Assembly (NCBI RefSeq): GCF_963676685.1
Contig: NC_092344.1
Span: 58,426,830 to 58,490,829, forward strand
DNA: 64,000 nt
Reading direction: 5' to 3'
Source of the DNA: Mytilus edulis
Taxonomy: Eukaryota; Mollusca; Bivalvia; Mytilida; Mytilidae
Numbering within the stretch: the first letter of the stretch is position 1; each line of letters begins with the position of its first letter. Of this stretch, positions 55,980 to 64,000 are shown piece after piece. Both the position numbers and the translations under genes were made by a program. The notes beneath the pieces were generated by a model, which was not told the origin of the DNA, made no database searches, and worked only from the letters and a program-made list of their open reading frames with translations.

Positions 55980-57030
55980 AAACTAGGGGTGATCTGTATC
56001 TGTTTTCAGCGAGCTTAAATTGGGTACTTCTTATCATAAATTTCAAGACACAATATAAGAGAATTTATTTTCATTAGATTGAAACCAACGATATAGCTTA
56101 AAACTTCATCAAGATTTGTTCTTATTTTCTGTAAGGGATATAAGGCGATAAGAGTCCATTCTGTAAAATATTGGACCTGGTCAATTTTTGACTGAATGGA
56201 CTGCTTGAGGCTTATATCTTGCTTAGAAATCAAAAAAAGTTATAAAAGCAAACAAATACAAACTTTTGTTAATATTTTCATCGAGAGGGACATTATTTTA
56301 TATATAGATAAACGTTATTAATATTATCCCTTTAAACAGTTGCAAGACTGAAACAATGTTAAAGTACAATAGAATGTAATTTATATGTATACATTGTAGT
56401 TACATGTACATGAAGTCACAGTATATTTGTATATATGTAAGCCTCTTGCATGCGTTAGGACTACATAATAAGGTTTCTGTGAATACCTTCACATAATTTT
56501 AGTGTCTCAAAATTGATCAAGACGATAAAAGTATATTATTCATAATGCAAACAAAGAAAAAAACGTGATGCCGTATATAATGATTTTGTTGTTTCAAATT
56601 TTAAATAAAAACCAAATGCGTGCTCAAATATGTATTCGATTTTAGTAAGGACAATACGAAGGATATAATGATAGCAGCTAATAATGACTGTAAACATGTA
56701 GTCCTCTCCAATTTCTTCTTCATTCCTGTTGGTTATTATTTTTTAATAAGTGAATGAGGAAGAAAAAAACACGAAGCTTGAAGACCGGTTTACATTGCAG
56801 AAAAAGGTTTACCCATATCGAGTCTATCGCATCCGATATTACAACACTACAAAATATATAGAATGCACACAAATGAAGAGATAACAAACATGCTATCAAT
56901 TTAAATTATTTGGTTCTTTATCAGAATTCCCCCAATATATATAATTTCTATGAGTTTTCAAAAATTAATGATCCTTTGTATCATTTATATATTTATATAG
57001 TTATTATATCTAACTAAGGATTTTCTTATC
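55980..57030. other. AT-rich stretch, no gene seen
   Basis: No credible exon was found between exon 4 and exon 5 in this stretch, although an unrecognised one cannot be excluded. Confidence 0.4.
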
Positions 57031-57035
57031 CCAGG

Positions 57036-57210
57036 AATAGATTACATTAGCCGAATTTGACATAACTTTTTGGAATATTTGGTCGTCAATGCTCTTCAAC
57101 TTTGTACTTGTTTGTCTTTATAACTATTTAGATCCAAGCGTCACTGATGAGTCTTATGTAGACGAAACGTGCTTCTGGCGTATTAAATTATAATCCAGGT
57201 ACTTTTGATA
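57036..57210 (-). repeat. Diverged reverse copy of the 'cagacgcgcgtttcgtc' repeat
   Basis: 'gactcttatgtagac'-like and 'gtcactgatgagtctt' blocks in the same order as 20800-20900, with many substitutions. Confidence 0.65.
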
Positions 57211-57839
57211 CTTATCTAAAATCATCGCCATGATATGTCCTGATATCGAGAAATCGATCAGGCCTACTTACCTACTTTACCCGGAAAAAATGATTCACAA
57301 TATTCCAGTATGACGCAGTCCCCCTCCAAAGTTTACATAAAATAGGCGGTCGTCTTGCAAAAAACGGTTACTATTTTTCAAAACCGTACCAGCTTTTCTA
57401 CTTTCTGCTTTCTGCTTTCCACTTTTTCTGTTTTTTTCTGCAAAGTTTGTGTCTGTCTTTTTTTAAAGTTTATTTGTGTATTTATTACTGTTTATTGTGT
57501 TCTTGTTCATGTTCCCATAATATAATGTTGTCTATTGATCACCCGTTACAAATAAAAATAAGAATAAAATAAAAAGCATCGCAAGTGTAAATATCTTTGT
57601 TTCTGTGCTTAATGTTCATAAATACATTGAAAAGAACAAATATTTAACGTATTTTACTGCTATATATAGTAAAAATAATGCTATTTACATTCCTCCTTTT
57701 CAATCAATTCAATGCAGGAAGACACAATTACAAACGACCAAACATTTATTTAACAAACATAAGATAAACTCCACCATATACGTTTATTTAATTTTATACT
57801 TCATGTTATATTCTTGCTACGGAATCCCAAAAATAATAG

Positions 57840-57973
57840 CGACAACGGATACCGTCAGAAATATAAAAAGAACACCTTTTGACTTTAAAGTTACACGTAC
57901 ATCTGTTTCAGATTCTGAATGTCCTGTCGACTCGCAGACATCAGTTACGTCATGTTTGCCAAGGATTGAAAAG
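57840..57973 (+). CDS. Exon 5: linker before the first TIG domain
   Basis: The donor 'aag|gtattt' at 57974 is in phase 0 and fits exon 6. The exon reads TTDTVRNIKRTPFDFKVTRT, SVSDSECPVDSQTSVTSC and LPRIEK, ending just where an IPT/TIG domain starts. Two acceptors are possible: 'aataatag' before 57840 (two leading bases) or 'caatgcag' before 57718, with a longer hydrophobic start (STIYVYLILYFMLYSCYG). The second would look like a signal-anchor, so a separate gene beginning here is an alternative. The first is phase-compatible with exon 4 only if the 1-bp deletion there is real. Confidence 0.55.
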
Positions 57974-58767
57974 GTATTTTATTCTTACGCAAGTAAAATA
58001 CTAATTTGATTTTCAATTGTTAATATTTTAAATGTAGTAAACTCATGTTTGTTTAAAAAGCGATATTTTAAGAAACTATTAAGCTGGTGTTCCTGTCGAT
58101 AAATGATTCCTAATTATCACATGCTTAATCCTGGTGAATTGAAGCTGCGTTTGTATATAGGAACAGAGCTATTTAAAGAAACATACCAACATTGGAAACA
58201 CCTATTACATATAAAAAAACTTAAAATCCTTTGTGTTCCGTCGATCATTGACTACATTTTTATAATAAATTTTGTTTTGCATTAGATAAAAAAAAGTATA
58301 TTATCATTTTATTCAAAAAACAAATAAAGTTATGACTTATTTACTGTTAATTTCAGCTTAAATTGTGAATACTATAATCTTTTTCTGTTAAGATGAATTA
58401 TGTAAGTGTATTATTTTGCCTCAGAGATTGGATAATCTTATACTCATGATACTTCAAACTTAAATATTTTTTTAAATAGGTTCATTCCGTATACGCAATA
58501 ACAATATGTACATACATAAGAATAGAAATGTATTTAATAAGCAACACAGCTAAGATACTTGTTGATTGAATGAATGCATATGACATGAAATTTTGTTTTA
58601 TAATTTGTAAGGGTACTTGATGTTTAGATGATAATTGTTACTTTTAATCACCTTTTCCTATATTATTTGATGTTTTAGTTATAGATTTCTTTGAGATCAC
58701 GTAAATAACAACTGTACTTTTTCAAAGTGTCTGTGTTTCATTTCTAACATCAGCATTTTAATTATAG

Positions 58768-58910
58768 GTGTTTCCATCTAGGGGACCTATAAACGGTGGT
58801 ACGTTGTTGACTATAACTGGACAATATATTGGAAATGTGACTGATACTATTTTGGTCGAAGTCGGCGGAGTACGATGTCACACCGTAAAAGTTTTGACAC
58901 CTGGAATTAA
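58768..58910 (+). CDS. Exon 6: IPT/TIG domain, first part
   Basis: The acceptor 'aattatag' precedes 58768 (phase 0) and the donor 'gtaaga' is at 58911 (phase 2). It encodes VFPSRGPINGGTLLTITGQY, IGNVTDTILVEVGGVRC and HTVKVLTPGI. The 'P..GP..GGT.LTI.G' opening is the hallmark of IPT/TIG immunoglobulin-like folds in plexins, Met/Ron receptors and related proteins. Extracellular location is inferred from the family. Confidence 0.8.
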
Positions 58911-59259
58911 GTAAGAAAACCATTAATGCAGTTATATTGTTATTTTTTAAACAAGCATTTAAGAACAAAACATAAATAAAACGGAGGAATTGGACAGTTT
59001 CACACAACATTATTTCCTACAAACATTATAGATAAACTAGACCACACTCGCGGGCATTAAGTAAGAGCGTGGTTAAAGTATGTAAACTGTTGTAGGATGA
59101 AATTTTGTAAAAGATTTTATGACTGGAGAATTTCATGAAAGGTATCAAAAGTCTAACGTACTTTTTTTAGCCCTACCTTTATTTTCAAAATCCGTTATTT
59201 TTTTCTATTAATTTCAATTATTTTCGCGTTTTCGCCTCTTATAATTGATGTGTTTCTCT

Positions 59260-59345
59260 CAATTTTAGTTTAACTTGTAAACCCGGATTAGTTTTCTCTC
59301 AATCGACTTATGACTTTCGATCAGCGGTATACTACTGTTGCCTTT
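59260..59345 (+). repeat. Fragment of the 'cccggattagttttctc' repeat
   Basis: Related to 53340-53440; intronic. Confidence 0.55.
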
Positions 59346-59828
59346 ATTTTCTGTATACTATGAACATATTTACTATCATATCTATATAATATGTGACCGC
59401 CGTTGAAAGTAAACTTGGAATTAATATTTAACAGCAAACAGATTCTATTTATAGCATATACATATGTTCATAATTTGAAGAAAAAGTGAAAATTAAATAT
59501 TCTATTCCCAAGTACGTTTAATATTCAACATTAAACATACTTAGCCTTATTTTATTTTGAGATTTTACAATAATTTTTGAGACATTTTAACATCAGAAAA
59601 CAAATAGCATTTCTTCTAGATCTTAAATTTGAAATATAACTGTTCTATTATTAACAAGAAATTTTTGTTAAAAGCCAATTGCAGATCAAACATATTTATA
59701 ATATCAAAATGGGTATCACGTTTCATCTCGGCCGCTAGTAAGTGTTCTAAAACTAATCTTTCAGTGTTTTTAACAAGTTCCTTAACTTATACCAAAGACT
59801 TATTATTTAGACTATTGTAATAAAATAC

Positions 59829-60030
59829 TGTGGATTCATGATTTTTCGTTGGATACCAATTTTCGTGGATTTCGTGTGAACAGGTGAACGAAATTAAATG
59901 TTCAACGAATACCAAGTTTTCAATAGGCTTGTATGGATACTTCGGCAAAACCACGAAATCAAATATCCACGAACATGTAAGTTTTCCTCAGTCCACGAAA
60001 ATTGGAACCCACGAAAATAAATGAATCCAA
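59829..60030. repeat. MITE with 'ggattcat...ttttcgtgg' inverted repeats
   Basis: 'tggattcatgatttttcg' and 'ggataccaattttcgtgg' at the left are mirrored by 'ccacgaaaattgg' and 'cgaaaataaatgaatccaa' at the right. Internal 'cacgaaat' and 'cgtggattt' copies are also present. I recognise this as a frequent mollusc MITE. Confidence 0.8.
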
Positions 60031-60109
60031 ATTATATGAAAATAGTGGAATTAAGTATTTTTGGAGTGTAAAAAATTCTTTGGATGTTTTTGATAAATAA
60101 CGTGCTTTC

Positions 60110-60390
60110 GATGGTCCTTTTCATTCTGTTGACAGTTTTGACTTTTCTACTCTTTACACCACGCAATCTTATCAAAAGTTTACCACGAAATTGGTAAATC
60201 TGAATGCAAATATATTTGCTGCAACTCATTTAAAGTTTTCTTCTCTGATGAGAAAGGTAAATATGCTAGATATACTTACTGGAGGTGTGATGAGCTGATT
60301 GAAGCTGTTAACTTTCTTCTTGATAATATTTATGTACGTTTCGGCAAAACAATTTATCGACCGGTTGTAGGTATCCCTTGGAGTTCGGTA
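60110..60390 (+). pseudogene. Reverse-transcriptase fragment (Penelope-like or related)
   Basis: In one frame the sequence reads VDSFDFSTLYTT, the RT catalytic-Asp block. In another frame it reads YTYWRCDELIEAVNFLLDNI, then YVRFGKTIYRPVVGIPW. This is the core RT pattern 'F-D-F-S-T-L-Y-T ... NIYV.F....Y...VGIPMG' of a family common in mussels. Frameshifts, stops and loss of everything after 'VGIP' make it a remnant. It lies in an intron of the TIG-domain gene. Confidence 0.7.
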
Positions 60391-60399
60391 TTTTTGTTA

Positions 60400-62638
60400 T
60401 TCTATTATTTTTTCTTTTTGAAACCTCCAAACAGATGTATCCTGAACTGAATCGTATAATCATAATTATAATTGTTATTTAGGTTTGATTTGTATTGTTG
60501 TCAATTTAAAGGAATTTTATCCAACTGTAAAAGTGAGAGGTTTACATGTAGCTGCCTATAAAACCAGGTTTATTGAACCATTTTTCAACATGACGTTTTC
60601 TTTGGCTAGGCTTTTAAATAGATCTATATAATTACCTTTGACACTCTTCTTTCTTTCAAGAACTTGATTATCATCGGTATTAGACGTGTTAGGAAATTCG
60701 ATACTACTGTTGGTGCTCGTGTTGGATGGAAGATAAATACAATAAGATTTGGGGGGTCATCTCCAAAATTATAAATACTCTATTTTTTATTACCTGTATG
60801 GCCACTGAAATACGTTATTTATAGTGTGCAATACATGACCGATCGGGCATTGTTAAGAACCAACATTAATTTTCAAATGTGATAATTAAAATAAATTACG
60901 TGGTACATTTGTAAATTAAGGATACACATGAAAAAGAGGGGATGTTTTTGTTTTATTCTCAGAATCAACAAAATTCCTTCAAAAAAAAATTTGATAAGGG
61001 TTTTGGCCCGCTTGATCTCTCAATGGAAGCAAACTACTAGTATCGTTTTGTTTCATTCTGGTACGATTTAAAAAAATAATAAAAAAAAAAAAAATATTTT
61101 GGAAAACACAAATCCCCTTTTCACAATATGAACGCTCGATGATTTATTTTATAATGCAAATTTGGGATTTTGTTGTTCACTTGCCTAATAACTTTTAGCA
61201 TTGTATGATTGGGTAGCATTTGCATTGTTTAATGTCTCCCGAAAAGTCCACCAAACAATTCAACTGTTTGTTTTAGTTCGTTCCTTTGCTGTTCCCATAA
61301 GGTCACAAACGACTCTGACTGTCTCTAGACGTCTTATTGCGTCAAATAATTCCAACTGTGACCTTGACCTTTGTCTTCAAAAATTAATAGGATTCTAGAT
61401 TTTCATAAGGACTAAAAACGAATCAAGTACGGTCAAATTCCTAGAACGTTGTTAAATATAGAGTGTCAACAAGTGTGTTACGGACGGAAAGGCGGAATTT
61501 TGTAGGCGAGAGAATAAACTTGAACCCATTGGAATCGGAAATGCAGACAGATGTTATTTTACACGAAGACAATGGGGTTCAAATCGTCAAATGTCAACTA
61601 AAGCAAAGTTTGTTTGTATCGTTCTTTAAATGTCGTTTAAACTTTTTGTTTCTAAAATCAGAATTATCAGAAAAGCTTATAACGATCTTTCCAAAGACGT
61701 ATGCTTATGATATAGAATCAAAAATCGTGGACACCTTTTTATAGTCTTATAACAGATGAGAAGTGTGTGTGTGTGTGGGGGGGGGGGGTATTTATTTTTG
61801 TGTTTATTTGTTTTGTGTTGTACTTATTTTTATTTGCTGTATACTACCAGTGTGCGCATTCAAAATCTAACTTCAATTACTGAATAAGAGGCTGATGGTG
61901 TGTGACCGGTTCATACATAATATTGCGGGGTTAAATATGTTCGTAAGAGCTCTTGACGAAACCCTTTTCTAACATCGGACAGTCGTGTAATTGTAACAGT
62001 AATTCATAAGTACATACTATGCAAATCGATTGAAAATGGCATGACTCATTATATCGGCAGGAATCGTTAAAAGAAATAACATAAAGACAATAGACACAAA
62101 GTACCAATATCAAAGTACTTGCAGTTACTGAAAGTAAAAGTATTAATAAAATAACAAAGGCTTACAAGATGTTAAAACAAGATAAATTATTCACAAAACT
62201 AATATTAATTTGTCTAAAAATGTATTTATTGAATCTTTTCTGGTTCTTAAACAAATAATTTGATCTTTTCCTGCGTACTCTAATAAATACAATTGTTACA
62301 GATTTGTCTCAGCGGTATCAAACACGCCCAAACAGGTAACAAAAGAGTTCAGTTTTTATACTCATTGAGAAGGTCCCCAATCATATTGTATATTTCTTCC
62401 GACCAACACGAGCGCCAGCAGTAGTATCGACTTTCCTAACACGTCTATTAAAAAGTATAAGATTCATGTTCTCACAAACTGAATATACTTGGAAAGGATG
62501 ATTCTTTTATGCAACCAAGATTGTATTAGGTATATTTCGAGAATTTTGAAAGCAAACTTCTGGCTGCATTAACATTTATAGCGCATTTGTTGCGCATGAT
62601 CAGTAAATCGATTGTCTAAGCATGTGTTTATTCCACAG
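60400..62638. other. Large intron, mostly unrecognised
   Basis: Contains an 'acgtgttaggaaattcgatac'-type segment at about 60684 whose inverse recurs at about 62428-62455. A GT-rich and G-rich run lies at 61762-61789. A diverged copy of the 'ggtatgattgcc' family end is at about 61915-62060. The frame at 61463-61744 reads NPLESEMQTDVILHEDNG and is mildly protein-like, but no family or splice sites support it. Confidence 0.4.
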
Positions 62639-62747
62639 ATTGACTTGTGTTATCGGAAAAGGCACCACAAATCAGGCAAAAGGAATATCCATTTCAGTAA
62701 ATGCCAGTACATTCGATGATCCAAAGATTTCCTACTACAGCTTTAAG
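62639..62747 (+). CDS. Exon 7: IPT/TIG domain, second part
   Basis: The acceptor 'ttattccacag' precedes 62639; one base completes a Lys with exon 6. It encodes LTCVIGKGTTNQAKGISISV, NASTFDDPKISYYSFK and ends in phase 0 at 'gtacgg' (62748). The 'LTC..G' and final 'Y.Y/F..P' strands close the first TIG domain as in plexin-type proteins. Confidence 0.8.
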
Positions 62748-63375
62748 GTACGGAATGCATGAAATAGAAAAGGAAATGGGGATGTGTCAACGACACAACA
62801 ACCCGACCATAGAGTAAAAATCAACGTATGCTCATTCTGTATAAAAAGTGTTTTATAATATATACTTTCCCAATGTTGTAAGCTAAGTAAATTGTTAAAC
62901 AAATCTTCGATGATAGATTTGGTAAAATACTGCAATTTTCAATCGATAAATAATAATAATAAGCAATAGAAAATACAAATCATATGGTATTTTGCTGAAT
63001 GAATCTGACCAACATGCTTATCATTTCTTAATTACAAACAATGACGATTCAGTTCAGAATACTTCTGTTGAGAGGTTTAAACATATCCAAAGAAAAGTAA
63101 TAGTATACCAAATATATCGAACTCAAAGGAATATTCAGAATGAAAAGTCTGTTTTATATAATGGAAAAATCAAATGCTCTTAACATAAATAAAATAAACC
63201 ACAAATATCATATTCCTAACTTGGTGCACGCAATTCCCAATTAAGAAATGGTGGGTTCAACCTGACACGCATCAAATGGAAATCTGCAATGCCAGTACGT
63301 TTACTCGACTAACAAAACTGTTATCGTATCAGGAATAATCTTTGGAAAGATATCGTTTTGTTAATTTTATTTCAG

Positions 63376-63521
63376 GAACCTAAACTCCATGAAGTCTCAC
63401 CAATGAAAGGGATCGTCGCTGGAAATACAACTGTAACCATAATAGGAAGCGATATAGGATTTGAAGGGCAAAATCGATACAATATTTCATTTTGTAACAT
63501 TGAGACTTGTTTACCATTCAG
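63376..63521 (+). CDS. Exon 8: second IPT/TIG domain, start
   Basis: The acceptor 'ttatttcag' precedes 63376 (phase 0) and the donor 'gtaaaa' is at 63522 (phase 2). It encodes EPKLHEVSPMKGIVAGNTTV, TIIGSDIGFEGQNRYNISF and CNIETCLPF. 'P..G...GG/GNT.VTI.G...GF..QNR..ISFC' matches a second TIG domain. The gene continues to the right of the window. Confidence 0.8.
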
Positions 63522-64000
63522 GTAAAATAATTTGTCCGTTCAAAACGAGACCATCTTATTTTCAATCCATTGAATATATATTTATAAATAGTACTGACCG
63601 CAAGTCGTCGGCAACACAAAGACTCGGCAACTCAAATACGTTCGTTATGCGTCTAATTTTCGTAAAAATGTATAAGCATGCGTTCATTGGATTTGTGATA
63701 CTGAATACAAAACTTTATGCACTTATAACAGTTCGATTCTTCTGGCTTTATAAATGGACAGAACCTAAACTGGTGTGTTAACGTTAGACTTCCAACAATA
63801 GCAATACAATTGAGGCATGCAAAAGCTTGCAAAATAGATAGCAATTATAGAGTATTTTATTCTTTTTCACTTTCTGACGAATGGCCATTACATATTACCA
63901 ATGTTAATTCAACTGATTGGGCGGGTTTTACGTTCCAATTTGCACAAGGAAAGCCTATTTGAAGATGTGTGAGCTAAGGATGATTGCCGTTATACATACT
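63522..64000. other. Start of the next intron, no exon seen
   Basis: No acceptor followed by TIG-like coding sequence is visible before the window ends. Confidence 0.45.

Noticed and set aside
57718-57839. Longer version of exon 5 with a hydrophobic segment as a transmembrane or signal sequence of a new gene
   Set aside because: Kept only as an alternative: no ATG in a good position, the AT-rich intron-like composition makes chance hydrophobicity likely, and the shorter exon fits the domain boundary.
1-64000. tRNA or rRNA genes
   Set aside because: I looked for tRNA-like A and B boxes and conserved rRNA blocks by eye and saw none I could support; a covariance-model scan would decide.

Overview
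The window looks like nuclear DNA from a marine bivalve, most probably a Mytilus-type mussel. It is AT-rich, has spliced genes with GT-AG introns, and is packed with mussel-type interspersed repeats (the family containing 'ggtatgattgccaatgagac', the family containing 'cagacgcgcgtttcgtc', and the 'ggggcggatccag' short elements). The species call rests on recognising these repeats and was not tested by a search. There are no bacterial-style operons, rRNA genes or CRISPR arrays.

Host coding sequence is sparse and all well-supported exons are on the + strand. (1) Four exons at 9657-12866 encode the C-terminal part of a cysteine-rich protein whose last exon resembles the zinc site of M15/hedgehog-type peptidases, with Asn in place of the expected Asp. 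(2) A signal-peptide exon at 20063-20141 is phase-compatible with an exon at 50767. The next exons (50767-54200) encode a fucolectin/F5-8C-like galactose-binding domain and an EGF-like cysteine-rich module. Exons at 57840-63521 encode IPT/TIG domains of the plexin/Met type and run off the right side of the window. If these are one gene, it is a lectin-EGF-TIG receptor with a first intron of about 30.6 kb that holds most of the mobile DNA described here. The lectin/EGF part carries an in-frame TAA and a probable 1-base deletion.

Mobile DNA by region. 1453-8548 is a DIRS-order (Ngaro/PAT-like) tyrosine-recombinase retrotransposon with textbook split direct repeats (A1...B1-A2...B2). It is frameshifted, and a TIR element at 2376-4592 interrupts it; that element itself carries a reverse-strand RT fragment. 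18001-19695, 42404-44380 and 45263-46487 are three unrelated-in-sequence elements with one shared design: terminal inverted repeats filled with arrays of a short motif private to each element (ACGAWG; GGACATTTGAGCG; CACACTGAG). The middle one still encodes a FLYWCH finger joined to the C-terminal end of a MULE-type transposase. 25211-26740 and 40572-42003 are long diverged inverted repeats about 13.8 kb apart. Each contains 18-19 copies of the palindrome TTTCC-N5-GGAAA spaced 20 or 30 bp, which is the most unusual structure in the window. A truncated LINE (32858-33914), RT fragments, foldback MITEs, CACGATACACG minisatellites and degenerate tandem repeats fill most of the rest.

The strongest candidates for something undescribed are the helically spaced palindrome arrays and the recurrent design of TIRs built from private short-motif arrays. 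The exon models are hand-made from splice consensus and phase, and need transcript support.
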